From assembly GCF_016865235.1 (NCBI RefSeq), contig NZ_CP064030.1, positions 3,286,001 to 3,350,000 of the forward strand: a stretch of 64,000 nt of DNA, written 5' to 3'. Source of the DNA: Dyella caseinilytica. GTDB taxonomy: Bacteria; Pseudomonadota; Gammaproteobacteria; Xanthomonadales; Rhodanobacteraceae. The position numbers and the translations under genes were made by a program. A model generated the notes under the pieces. That model did no database searches. It had not been told where the DNA came from and worked only from the letters and a program-made list of their open reading frames with translations. Positions 53,948 to 62,456 of this stretch are shown here, piece by piece (the first letter of the stretch is position 1; each line of letters opens with the position of its first letter).

Positions 53948-54547
53948 ATGAGTGACATTCTGGTTCTTTACTACAGCCGCAACGGCCATACCGCCCAACT
54001 AGCCCGCCTGATCGCCCGCGGGGTGGAGGAAGTTCCAGGCATGCGCGCACGGCTTCGCCAGGTTCCACCTGTCGCGCCCGTCACCGAAATCGCGCAGCCG
54101 CCGGAGCCCGAGGACGGTGCCCCGTATGTGAGTAAACAAGACCTTCACGAATGCGCCGGCCTCGCCCTGGGCAGCCCCACCCGCTTCGGCAACATGGCTG
54201 CACCCCTGAAGCATTTCCTGGACAGCACGGGGGCCGAATGGGCCAGCGGCGCTCTGGTCGGTAAGCCCTCCGTCGTGTTCACTGCCACCAGCACCATGCA
54301 CGGCGGCCAGGAATCGACCTTGTTGACCATGGCCCTGCCGCTGCTTCATCACGGCATGCTGCTATTGGGCATTCCCTATACCGAGCCCGCACTGACCAGC
54401 ACACTCAGTGGTGGCACGCCGTATGGTGCCAGCCACGTTGCCGGTGCCAAGGGCGACAACGCAATCAGCGAACACGAACGCGAACTGGCCCGCGCACTGG
54501 GCCGCCGACTTGCCGATACCGCCCGCAAGCTGGCGGCAGGGGCATGA
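53948..54547 (+). CDS. wrbA: NAD(P)H:quinone oxidoreductase, WrbA family
   Basis: 199 aa flavodoxin-like protein. FMN phosphate loop YYSRNGHTAQLA near the N-terminus; GSPTRFGNMAAPLKHFLD and TSTMHGGQESTLL are family hallmarks. Two-electron quinone reductase linked to oxidative stress. Its last four bases overlap the start of the DUF2069 gene (ATGA). The palindromic element lies in its upstream region. Confidence 0.92.
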   Translation: MSDILVLYYSRNGHTAQLARLIARGVEEVPGMRARLRQVPPVAPVTEIAQPPEPEDGAPYVSKQDLHECAGLALGSPTRFGNMAAPLKHFLDSTGAEWASGALVGKPSVVFTATSTMHGGQESTLLTMALPLLHHGMLLLGIPYTEPALTSTLSGGTPYGASHVAGAKGDNAISEHERELARALGRRLADTARKLAAGA

Positions 54548-54900
54548 GCGCTCCGCTTTCCACCGCTTCACGCGTGGGGCTGGCAGCCTGGATCGCGCTG
54601 ATTGCATTGCAATGCGCGTGGTACGCGTGGCTGTTTCCACCGCAGCGCATACCCGTAGTACTCGTGTTGGCCATCACCGTGATACCGCTGCTGCTGCCGT
54701 TGTTTGCGATCCGCCAAGTGCGTCGCGCACTGCTCTTGGTCGGCATGCTCAGCCTGTTCTATTTCTGCCACGGTATCGCCGAAAGCTGGAGCTCGGCGCA
54801 GGAACGCGGACTGGCCTTGCTCGAAGTGTTGCTAACGCTCGTATTGATCGGCGCGCTTGGCGCCGGTGTGAAACGCAAACCGAAACCAAGCGCAAGTTAG
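54544..54900 (+). CDS. DUF2069 membrane protein
   Basis: 118 aa with four hydrophobic segments (about 10-30, 35-55, 60-80, 88-107). Matches the DUF2069 pattern, including FYFCHGIAESWS. Function unknown; commonly found beside wrbA in Xanthomonadales. Coupled to wrbA by an ATGA overlap; its end overlaps the convergent thioesterase gene by four bases. Confidence 0.82.
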   Translation: MSAPLSTASRVGLAAWIALIALQCAWYAWLFPPQRIPVVLVLAITVIPLLLPLFAIRQVRRALLLVGMLSLFYFCHGIAESWSSAQERGLALLEVLLTLVLIGALGAGVKRKPKPSAS

Positions 54901-55682
54901 CCAAACACCACCATGCTCTGACGACTTAGCGCGGCAGGCTCCCCGTTCGGCCCCCACAGCATCACTTGCTGGCTGGTGTAACCAGCTTGCGCGGCTTGCA
55001 GCTCAGCGTCGATACGCCAGCCCTGCAACGAAAGCCCCCGGCTATCGGCAAACAATTCCAGCATCCATGTCAGCGAGCTGGCTGGAGCCGGCCGATCCAG
55101 CATGGACAACGCAACCGGCGGAATGAAATCAGCAAATGCGATCACCTGCACTTCATCCGCCACGCCATCATCCTTGAGCCCGACTTCGACCACTTGCGTG
55201 GTCTTCTTGCTGCCGCTGAAAGGAATATCGCCCTGCAGCCAGCGCGCATCAAAGTGCTGGGTGAATGCGGGTAACAAGCCTGGCTTGTAGTGGAGAACGT
55301 GTGGCGTAGCCATCGCTTGTACCGCTGGCTGTACGGGCAACACTCGCAGCATGGATTCACGTGCGGCACCGAACACGCCAATCACCACGCATGCGGTCGC
55401 ATCGCCGTCCAACAAGCGCGCTTCGACCTGGGTGACGCTCTTGCCCTGACGCAGAATCTTCGCTGCCATGCGTACCGTGCCTGCCGGAATCGGCGCGACG
55501 AAGGTGACCTGCAAGCTACGCAGCGGCACATTCTCCGGCACCAAGTCCCGCATCACCTGAACAGCCAAAGCGGCCTGCAGGCCACCAAAGGCACTGCGTC
55601 CTTGCAGCCAGTCTTCGCTGATCGACGCAATCCATGCATCGCCGTCGCGGCGAACACTGTTCAGCACTTCAGAAAATCGCAT
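54897..55682 (-). CDS. Acyl-CoA thioesterase, TesB-like double hotdog
   Basis: 261 aa, two hotdog domains. The N-terminal part has SEDWLQGRSAFGGLQAALAV, the second has the family's SLTWMLELFA helix. Probably hydrolyses acyl-CoA. The ATG at 55682 has GGAGG seven bases upstream. Divergent from the acyl-CoA dehydrogenase gene, which suggests a shared role in acyl-CoA metabolism (inference). Confidence 0.78.
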   Translation of the reverse strand: MRFSEVLNSVRRDGDAWIASISEDWLQGRSAFGGLQAALAVQVMRDLVPENVPLRSLQVTFVAPIPAGTVRMAAKILRQGKSVTQVEARLLDGDATACVVIGVFGAARESMLRVLPVQPAVQAMATPHVLHYKPGLLPAFTQHFDARWLQGDIPFSGSKKTTQVVEVGLKDDGVADEVQVIAFADFIPPVALSMLDRPAPASSLTWMLELFADSRGLSLQGWRIDAELQAAQAGYTSQQVMLWGPNGEPAALSRQSMVVFG

Positions 55683-55741
55683 GTTCTTGCCTCCTGCCAA
55701 CAGGCCGCCATGCTAATGGAAACACACGTCGCGGCGCAGCA

Positions 55742-55769
55742 AAGACACCGGCAGCATCATGCCTATACT
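55742..55769 (+). promoter_or_regulatory. Candidate promoter of the acyl-CoA dehydrogenase gene
   Basis: AAGACA (55742-55747) and TATACT (55764-55769; five of six match) with a 16-base spacer, 30 bases before the ATG at 55799. Confidence 0.45.
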
Positions 55770-55798
55770 GATCTCGACCATTCGACGAGGTAGCTGTC

Positions 55799-57442
55799 AT
55801 GGGGTTCCTGCAAGACGCTCCGCAACTGTCGCATCCTTATCGTGGCGATCGCTTGTTGATCGCATGGCTTGACCGCGCCTTCCCTTCCAAGCGCCGGGCA
55901 GCCCTCGATACCGATCTCGACGCACTGGGCGATTACGCGCAGATGGCTTTCGAACGCAGTAGCCGCAGCACACGCCGCAAACCGGTGCTGACGCAATGGG
56001 ACGCGTGGGGTCGCCGCGTCGATCGTGTCGAATTGACTACCGCCTGGCAGGAGGGTCCGCAACTCACCACCCGCCACGCCATTCTTGCCTCGGGTCATGA
56101 CAACCACGAATTCGCGCGCCTGGAAGAATTCGCACGCGCTTACGTCTATCACGTGGCCAGTGAGTTCTACACCTGCCCACTGGCGATGACGGACGGTGCA
56201 GCGACAGCATTGAAGGCTTCCGGCAACAAGGCGCTTATCGATCGCGCACTTCCGCATTTCCTGAGCCGCGATGCGTACAGTTTCTGGCTCTCCGGGCAAT
56301 GGATGACGGAGAATACGGGAGGCTCCGATGTCGGTCAGACGGAAACCATCGCCAGACAGGATCCGGAAGGCCAATGGCGGCTTTACGGCCGCAAATGGTT
56401 CAGTTCCGCGGTGGTTGGCGAAGCCGCGCTGGCACTCGCGCGTCCGGAAGGCGCCGACCAGGGTACTGCCGCGTTGGCGCTGTTCTACGTGGAAACCATG
56501 GACGGCCCGGATCGCAAACCGCAGCTGATCATCGACCGGTTGAAAGACAAACTGGGTACACATGAACTGCCCACGGCTGAAATCCATCTTGATGGACTGC
56601 CCGCCTGGCCGCTGGGCGAACTCGCGCACGGCGTTCGGCAGGTTGCGCCCATGCTCAATGTCACGCGCACCTGGAATGCCATCGGCGCCGTGGCGAGCAT
56701 GGCTCGCGCGATCAGCCTGGCGCGCGATTACGCAGTCCGGCGCCGTGCATTCGGCCGGCTATTGATCGAACAACCCTTGCATGCGCAGACACTCGCCGAC
56801 ATGCAGGCCGAGTTTGAAGGTGCCTTTGCGCTGGCGTTTGAAGTGGCGTACTTGCTAGGCCGTGTTGAGCAGAACGCCGCCACGCTGCAGGAGACTGCCT
56901 CGCTGCGCCTGCTGACGCCGCTGGCCAAACTATGGACTGGCAAGATGGCCGTCAGTCTGTGTTCGGAAGCGCTGGAATGCTTTGGTGGCGCAGGCTACAT
57001 CGAGGACACCGGCTTGCCGCAATTGCTGCGGGACGCCCAGGTGTATGCGATCTGGGAAGGCACTACAAATGTACTGTCACTGGACAGCCTGCGCGCGCTC
57101 GCCGGCAACAACAGTCTTGCAGCGCTGCGCAAGGTGATTGCCGGCTGGCTGAGCGAAGCGCACAACGCGCAAGCCTCTTTTGCCGTGCATGCGGCGCTGG
57201 ACGCCGCCGCCACGCACTTGGATGCGCAGAAAATCGAACGCCATGCGTTGGAAGCCGGCGCGCGCGGTATTGCTACCACGCTCGCGCGCTGCGCGGCGGC
57301 GGCGCTACTGGCGCGTCAGGCCGCCTGGTCTTCTTCGCGGGGCGACGAACGTCCGGCGGCGGCATTGCGCCGGTTCCTCGGCCATGGCTTGTTGCGCTTG
57401 TCCGATATCAGCAGCGAAGACACGCGCCTGCTGCTGGAATGA
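55799..57442 (+). CDS. Acyl-CoA dehydrogenase, AidB-like
   Basis: 547 aa, the long AidB-type with an N-terminal extension. LSGQWMTENTGGSDVG (about residues 163-178) is the FAD/acyl-binding segment, and CFGGAGYIEDTGLPQLLRDA the C-terminal FAD contact. AidB itself binds DNA and is part of the adaptive alkylation response; relatives such as this may be genuine flavoprotein dehydrogenases. GAGG precedes the ATG. Divergent thioesterase neighbour. Confidence 0.82.
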   Translation: MGFLQDAPQLSHPYRGDRLLIAWLDRAFPSKRRAALDTDLDALGDYAQMAFERSSRSTRRKPVLTQWDAWGRRVDRVELTTAWQEGPQLTTRHAILASGHDNHEFARLEEFARAYVYHVASEFYTCPLAMTDGAATALKASGNKALIDRALPHFLSRDAYSFWLSGQWMTENTGGSDVGQTETIARQDPEGQWRLYGRKWFSSAVVGEAALALARPEGADQGTAALALFYVETMDGPDRKPQLIIDRLKDKLGTHELPTAEIHLDGLPAWPLGELAHGVRQVAPMLNVTRTWNAIGAVASMARAISLARDYAVRRRAFGRLLIEQPLHAQTLADMQAEFEGAFALAFEVAYLLGRVEQNAATLQETASLRLLTPLAKLWTGKMAVSLCSEALECFGGAGYIEDTGLPQLLRDAQVYAIWEGTTNVLSLDSLRALAGNNSLAALRKVIAGWLSEAHNAQASFAVHAALDAAATHLDAQKIERHALEAGARGIATTLARCAAAALLARQAAWSSSRGDERPAAALRRFLGHGLLRLSDISSEDTRLLLE

Positions 57443-57545
57443 TGCCGGCATGGCCTGGGTAAGCCGCCTACGCGCCAGCGCGCCAACCATGATCCTCACG
57501 CCGTCTCCGGTTACAATGCCTCTTCACCTACACGGCAGTCCGATC

Positions 57546-58034
57546 ATGCAGCATCTGACCATCGTCACCACCGGTGGCACCATCGACAAGATCTATTTCG
57601 ACGACAAGTCGGACTACAAGATCGGTGCGCCGCAGATCAGCGAGATCCTCAGCCAGCTCGGTGTGGCGTTCCAGTTCGATGTGATTCCGATCCTGCGCAA
57701 GGACAGCCTGCATATCAACGCCGAGGATCGGTCATTGATCCGCTCCACCATCGAAGCTCAGCCGCATCGCCACGTGCTGGTGACGCATGGCACCGATACG
57801 ATGGTGGAAACGGCAAGGGAACTGGCCCACATCAAGGGCAAAGTGATCGTGCTGACGGGCGCGCTCAATCCCGCCCGCTTCCAGGGCTCCGATGCCGTGT
57901 TCAATATCGGCTGCGCGGTGGCCGCAGTGCAGACGCTACCAGACGGCGTCTACATCACCATGAATGGTCGTGTATGGGATCCTTCCAAGGTGCGCAAGAA
58001 CCGGGATGCAAACCGGTTTGAGGAAGTGAACTGA
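57546..58034 (+). CDS. Single-domain asparaginase-like protein
   Basis: 162 aa, only the N-terminal asparaginase domain. TTGGTIDK (catalytic Thr in the first loop) and THGTDTMVET (second catalytic Thr, Asp) are intact, as is LTGALNPARFQGSDA. The C-terminal domain of full-length L-asparaginases (about 330 aa) is absent, and the reading frame ends normally. The ATG at 57546 starts the fold; TACAAT (57512-57517) upstream may be a -10. Whether it has asparaginase activity is unknown. Confidence 0.8.
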   Translation: MQHLTIVTTGGTIDKIYFDDKSDYKIGAPQISEILSQLGVAFQFDVIPILRKDSLHINAEDRSLIRSTIEAQPHRHVLVTHGTDTMVETARELAHIKGKVIVLTGALNPARFQGSDAVFNIGCAVAAVQTLPDGVYITMNGRVWDPSKVRKNRDANRFEEVN

Positions 58035-58147
58035 TCTGAGCCATCTTCCTTGTGGGAAAGGGTTAAGTCCGAAGCTGCTCCGGCGTGCGATTTACCTCGA
58101 AGCACGCTCGAATGGAACATCTGTACCAGACCACCCCTCTCCGCGAT

Positions 58148-58168
58148 CCTCTCCCTAAACGGGAGAGG
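58148..58168. repeat. CCTCTCCC/GGGAGAGG palindrome, copy D
   Basis: Perfect 8-bp arms (58148-58155/58161-58168) around TAAAC, ten bases past the sufT stop. Followed by AAGAAAAGCG, exactly as in copy C downstream of prs. Confidence 0.65.
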
Positions 58169-58178
58169 AAGAAAAGCG

Positions 58179-58736
58179 TCAAAGCATGCCGGTTTCGAGC
58201 TTGGCCGCTTCCGACATCATCGAGTGATTCCACGGCGGATCGAACACAAGATCCACGTCAGCCTCGTCCACGGTGGGAATCAGTTCGAGCTTGGTGCGGG
58301 CGTCGTCGATCAGTACGTCGCCCATGCCGCAGCCCGGCGCGGTAAGCGTCATTTTCACGTAGATCTTGCGCTGGTCGGGGCCGACCGTTTCCACGCTCAT
58401 GTCATAGACCAGCCCCAGCTCGACCACGTTGATCGGGATTTCCGGATCGAACACGGTACGCAGCTGCTGCCAGGCGAGCTGCTCAACGTCGGCATCACTG
58501 GCGTCAGCGCCCAATTCGAGCGGCGGCGGTGGTTCCTTGCCAAGGGCGTCAGCGTCGTTACCGGCAATGCGGAACAGGTTGCCCTCGACGTACACGGTAA
58601 AACTACCGCCCAGCGCCTGGGTGATGTAACCGACCTGGCCGGCCGGCAGCGTGACGCTTTCGCCCTGCGGCACCATGACTGCGCCGCAGTCTCGCGCCAG
58701 AGTGAAGGGTTCACTGCTAAGACTGAAACCGCTCAT
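58179..58736 (-). CDS. sufT: Fe-S cluster assembly protein SufT
   Basis: 185 aa. The C-terminal MIP18/PaaD-like domain has the DPEIPINVVELGLVYD motif and TLTAPGCGMGDVL with its conserved Cys. The N-terminal part is the SufT-specific extension. Supports maturation of [4Fe-4S] proteins, notably lipoate synthase and aconitase in other bacteria. It stands alone here, away from any sufBCDS genes. Confidence 0.88.
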   Translation of the reverse strand: MSGFSLSSEPFTLARDCGAVMVPQGESVTLPAGQVGYITQALGGSFTVYVEGNLFRIAGNDADALGKEPPPPLELGADASDADVEQLAWQQLRTVFDPEIPINVVELGLVYDMSVETVGPDQRKIYVKMTLTAPGCGMGDVLIDDARTKLELIPTVDEADVDLVFDPPWNHSMMSEAAKLETGML

Positions 58737-59045
58737 GCCATCTCAACTGATCGTTATGGAAAGCCGTCCAACGGCTTGCCGGCCCTCTATTATGCCGGCC
58801 ACCTGTAGGCCCTGTCCCCCTCACATCAGGTTGAAAGGACTCAATCTCAAGGGATTGCGGCGGGGGAGCTCAGAAAAACGGCGGTATGTCGCGGAGTCAG
58901 CCTTTACCGCAAAGTTCGTCAGCGCTTACGCCAATCAAACACTTAGCCATATGCCTGCGGAAAGCGCATCCGTGTGCTGCCGGGTCTATCACGGTAAAAT
59001 GGTCGCTTTACCCCACAGGATCCTCGTGACCGTGAGCCGCCAATC
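58737..59045. other. sufT / membrane-protein divergent intergenic region (309 bp)
   Basis: No ORF is supported. On the sufT side there is a perfect hairpin AAGCCGT/ACGGCTT (58761-58777) and a CATAAT -10-like hexamer (minus strand, about 58789-58794) flanked by two TGCCGGCC copies. On the other side TAAAAT (about 58997-59002) could be a -10 for the membrane protein; no good -35 was found. Confidence 0.4.
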
Positions 59046-59489
59046 ATGACCGTGCGCCAGATCGTCGGCGAATGTTTCGCGCTGCTGTGCGCGGTAATGC
59101 TGGGCCTGGCCGCTGGCGCCATCTGGTTGCTGCCTACGGTATTCCTGCACCGGCCCTTGCCCTGGCTGGCCATCCCCGCCGGTTGGTTGCTTGCGGTAGC
59201 CGTCCGGCAATGGGTGCAAGGTAGCGGCTGGCGTGCTGCCCTATTGGCGGGACTGGCGACCGCGGTCGCCAGCGTCTACATCCGAATACTCATCACCGCA
59301 GTAAATATCTCGGCGATGATGGGTTATGGCCTGATCGACACCATGCGTACCGCAGGTCTATCCATGCTGTTGGACTTCGCACATATCAGCATGAGCCCGC
59401 TGGACATCGCTTGGTCCATTGCGGGCATTGTCACTGCCATCATCAGCGGATGGCGTGCGCCGCGCCGCCGGGCGCGGACTGTCCGTTAG
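59046..59489 (+). CDS. Small membrane protein of unknown function
   Basis: 147 aa with four hydrophobic stretches (about residues 9-32, 40-56, 64-86, 115-138) and a basic C-terminus (WRAPRRRARTVR). I do not recognise the family. The start is the ATG at 59046; a clear ribosome site is not seen. Its stop overlaps the convergent pntB stop by four bases. Confidence 0.6.
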   Translation: MTVRQIVGECFALLCAVMLGLAAGAIWLLPTVFLHRPLPWLAIPAGWLLAVAVRQWVQGSGWRAALLAGLATAVASVYIRILITAVNISAMMGYGLIDTMRTAGLSMLLDFAHISMSPLDIAWSIAGIVTAIISGWRAPRRRARTVR

Positions 59490-60967
59490 CCGTCCAACGT
59501 CTTCAGTTGGGAAACCAGCTGACCGGCCGCAGCTTGGCCATCGCCATACAGCATGCGCGCGTTGTCGGCATAGAACAGCGCGTTTTCGATGCCCGCAAAA
59601 CCGGTGCCTTTACCGCGCTTCACCACGATTACTTGCTTGGCATCGGACACGTCGAGAATCGGCATACCGTAGATCGGTGACGACGGATCGGTCTTGGCCA
59701 TCGGATTGACCACGTCGTTGGCGCCGATCACCAAGGCCACGTCAGTGGCCGGAAATTCGGGATTGATGTCTTCCATGTCGGCGATCAGGTCATACGGCAC
59801 GCCTGCTTCCGCCAGCAGCACATTCATATGACCGGGCATGCGGCCGGCGACGGGGTGGATGGCGAACTTCACCTTCACCCCGCGCGCAATCAGCAACTGC
59901 GCAAACTCCCACACCTTGTGCTGCGCCTGCGCGACGGCCATGCCGTAACCGGGAACGATCACCACACGTTCGGCGTAAGCCATCATTACCGCGGCATCGG
60001 CCGCTTCGATCGGCTTCTGGCTGCCAGCAATGTCCTGCGCCGCCGCACCCGTTGCCGCACCGAAGTTTCCGAACAACACATTGCCCAGCGAACGGTTCAT
60101 CGCCTTGGCCATCAACTGCGTGAGCAAGGTACCGGCCGCGCCAACGACCATGCCGGCAATGATCATCGCCTCGTTGTGCAGCACATAGCCCTCGAACGCC
60201 ACGGCCAGACCGGTAAAAGCGTTGTAGAGAGAAATCACCACCGGCATGTCCGCGCCGCCAATCGGCAAGGTCATCAGCACGCCAAACAACAAGGCAAGCA
60301 CAAAAAACGCGCCGATCAGCGCGAAGGTCAGGTGACCGGTGGCCAGCATCACGCCGATCACCACCGCAGCCGCCAACACCAGCATGTTCACCACGCGCTG
60401 ACCCGGAAACACGAAGCGCCGGTCCAGCCAGCCCTGCAGCTTGGCGAAAGCGATCAGCGAGCCGGAAAAGCTCACCGATCCGATCAGTGCACCGAGTACA
60501 CCCAATGCCAGTGCCACCGGACTGAGCGGAGCCAGCACTGCCGTGGCGGCATGCAATGGCGACCAGCTTTCGGGCATCAGCGGGTAGGTGTTCGGCGCCA
60601 CGACGCCATTCAGGGCAGCGACATCGCCCACGTGGCCGATCAGCTCACTGGCACCGATAGCCGCCGCAGCGCCACCGCCCATGCCGTTATAGAGCGCCAC
60701 CATCTGCGGCATGGCGGTCATCGCCACCCGGCGACCCGACCACCAGGCGGCGGCTACGCCGATCAGCACGGCGGCAATGATCAGACCCCGGTGCTCCATG
60801 TCAGGCAGCAACAAAGTGGCGACCACCGCCAGCAACATGCCGAAACCGGCCCAGATGATCCCTCCGCGCGCCGTGCGCGGCGAACTCATGCGTTTAAGTC
60901 CGAGAATGAATAACAGGGCTGCGAGGAAATAGCAGGCGTCGATCAGAGTCTGCAGCCAGGCCATCAT
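59486..60967 (-). CDS. pntB: NAD(P) transhydrogenase subunit beta
   Basis: 493 aa. N-terminal membrane domain (about 1-290; first helix LIDACYFLAALLFILGL), then the NADP-binding domain III with GYGMAVAQAQHK and DVALVIGANDVVNP. With PntA it couples hydride transfer between NADH and NADP+ to proton entry. The ATG at 60967 overlaps the pntAB stop (ATGA); a second ATG follows at once. Confidence 0.95.
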   Translation of the reverse strand: MMAWLQTLIDACYFLAALLFILGLKRMSSPRTARGGIIWAGFGMLLAVVATLLLPDMEHRGLIIAAVLIGVAAAWWSGRRVAMTAMPQMVALYNGMGGGAAAAIGASELIGHVGDVAALNGVVAPNTYPLMPESWSPLHAATAVLAPLSPVALALGVLGALIGSVSFSGSLIAFAKLQGWLDRRFVFPGQRVVNMLVLAAAVVIGVMLATGHLTFALIGAFFVLALLFGVLMTLPIGGADMPVVISLYNAFTGLAVAFEGYVLHNEAMIIAGMVVGAAGTLLTQLMAKAMNRSLGNVLFGNFGAATGAAAQDIAGSQKPIEAADAAVMMAYAERVVIVPGYGMAVAQAQHKVWEFAQLLIARGVKVKFAIHPVAGRMPGHMNVLLAEAGVPYDLIADMEDINPEFPATDVALVIGANDVVNPMAKTDPSSPIYGMPILDVSDAKQVIVVKRGKGTGFAGIENALFYADNARMLYGDGQAAAGQLVSQLKTLDG

Positions 60968-61272
60968 TTGGCTTCCCCGTTGCCCTTCCCGGGCTTGCTG
61001 GATTTGAACATCTCCAGCATCCGTTCAGTGACCACATAGCCGCCCGCAGCGTTGCCGGCTCCCAGCAAAACGCCGACGAAACCGATGCCCATCTCGAACG
61101 GAGTTCGAGCGTGACCTAGCGCAATCATGGCTCCAACAAGCACAATGCCGTGTATGAAATTGGAGCCGGACATTAACGGCGTGTGCAGGATTACCGGCAC
61201 ACGCGCGATAATCTCGTAACCCGTGAACGCGGCCAGCATAAAGATGTAAAGCGCCAGGAACCCGTCGAGCAT
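60964..61272 (-). CDS. pntAB: NAD(P) transhydrogenase subunit alpha, membrane part
   Basis: 102 aa, starting MLDGFLALYIFMLAAF at 61272 with GGGGGAAA upstream. Three to four membrane helices and a short cytoplasmic tail. This is the split-alpha (PntAB) form. The partner pntAA is not adjacent: it ends at 63009, and 1.7 kb of plus-strand genes lies between. Confidence 0.9.
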   Translation of the reverse strand: MLDGFLALYIFMLAAFTGYEIIARVPVILHTPLMSGSNFIHGIVLVGAMIALGHARTPFEMGIGFVGVLLGAGNAAGGYVVTERMLEMFKSSKPGKGNGEAK

Positions 61273-61476
61273 GTGTTTCCCCCGCCAATCAGTGGTCTGC
61301 ACCCCATCATACGGTGGGAGCGTGATGCTGATCCATGCCGCGCAGGCGGCCAGGGCTTGTTGCCCCGCTTGTCATCAGGGCCCCTGGTCAACCCTGGCGG
61401 GGCTCGCGCGTTGATGTCGAGAGTCGAACAGATGGAGCCCCGGGATGCTCGCCCTGACGATTCGGAGAACAACGCT

Positions 61477-62064
61477 GTGAACAGTGTCTCGGCGGTGTTC
61501 GAGACGGAACTTCTTGTGCAGGAGAGTCGGGCGGTACCCACCAGCCTGGATGCCTTCCTCGCGAGTATGGAGCGGCGCGCCTTCCGCATGGCCGAATTGC
61601 ATCTCGGCAACCGGGAAGACGCCATGGATGCCGTGCAAGACGCCATGCTTCGTCTGGTCAAGCATTACCGCAACAAACCCGCTGAGGAATGGACGCCGCT
61701 GTTCTGGGGCATCCTGCGCCGCCGCATCGTCGATCTGCAGCGTCGCCGCAAGGTCCGCTCCATCGTGGTCGGATGGCTCGGCGGAGGTCGCGACGATGAC
61801 GGCGACGAATTACCGGTGTGGGAACCGGCTGATACCGGCCCGGACCCGCTGGAAAAACTGCACGGCGAAAAGTCCTATGCGGACATGGCCGCAGCGGTGA
61901 AGCAGCTTCCGCAGCGTCAGCGCGAAGCATTCATCCTGCGGGTACTGGAAGGCCTGGACGTGGCTGAAACGGCCCAGACCATGGGCTGCTCGGAAGGCAG
62001 CGTGAAAACACATCTTTCGCGGGCTATGCAACACCTGCGTGAGGAATTGGAGGCGTGGCGATGA
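61477..62064 (+). CDS. RNA polymerase sigma factor, ECF-like
   Basis: 195 aa from the GTG at 61477, which has GGAG ten bases upstream; an ATG at 61414 (216 aa) is the alternative. Region 2 (FRMAELHLGNREDAMDAVQD, then LFWGILRRRIVDLQRRRK) and region 4 (LPQRQREAFILRVLEGLDVA with the TMGCSEGSVKTHLSRA helix-turn-helix) are clear. Overlaps the DUF3619 gene by ATGA. Probably an alternative sigma factor whose regulon is unknown. Confidence 0.85.
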   Translation: MNSVSAVFETELLVQESRAVPTSLDAFLASMERRAFRMAELHLGNREDAMDAVQDAMLRLVKHYRNKPAEEWTPLFWGILRRRIVDLQRRRKVRSIVVGWLGGGRDDDGDELPVWEPADTGPDPLEKLHGEKSYADMAAAVKQLPQRQREAFILRVLEGLDVAETAQTMGCSEGSVKTHLSRAMQHLREELEAWR

Positions 62065-62453
62065 ACTCGTCCGATAAACAATTCGAACAGCGCGCTCGCG
62101 CGCTATACCAGGAGGCCGCCCAGCGCATCGATCCTGTCACGGCCGGACGCCTGCGCGCCGCGCGCCGTACGGCTCTGGAGGCTACTGCTGCACATGCCTC
62201 CTCGCATCATCGCGCACGCGTACTGCTGCCGGTCGGCGCATTGGCTGCCATGGCGCTCGCTGCGTTGATGATCTGGCAGCCGTCGCCGCGTCAGACCGAA
62301 AGCAACACCCCTGCTGCCATGGTCACTGCCACCGAGCCGGACCTCGAGCAGTTACCCCCCGGTGCGGAAAAGGCCGATCCTGGTCTGTACCAGAATCTCG
62401 ATTTCTATAGCTGGCTCGCTGCTAATGAAAGCGGCAACCAGTCCAAACGTTGA
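62061..62453 (+). CDS. DUF3619-like single-pass membrane protein, possible anti-sigma factor
   Basis: 130 aa: a charged cytoplasmic N-terminal half, one membrane helix (about residues 55-72, LLPVGALAAMALAALMIW), and a periplasmic tail with Asp/Glu-rich segments ending LDFYSWLA. The ATG at 62061 has GGAGG seven bases upstream and overlaps the sigma factor stop. Topology and position suggest an anti-sigma factor, but no zinc motif is present. Confidence 0.7.
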   Translation: MNSSDKQFEQRARALYQEAAQRIDPVTAGRLRAARRTALEATAAHASSHHRARVLLPVGALAAMALAALMIWQPSPRQTESNTPAAMVTATEPDLEQLPPGAEKADPGLYQNLDFYSWLAANESGNQSKR

Positions 62454-62456
62454 TCC

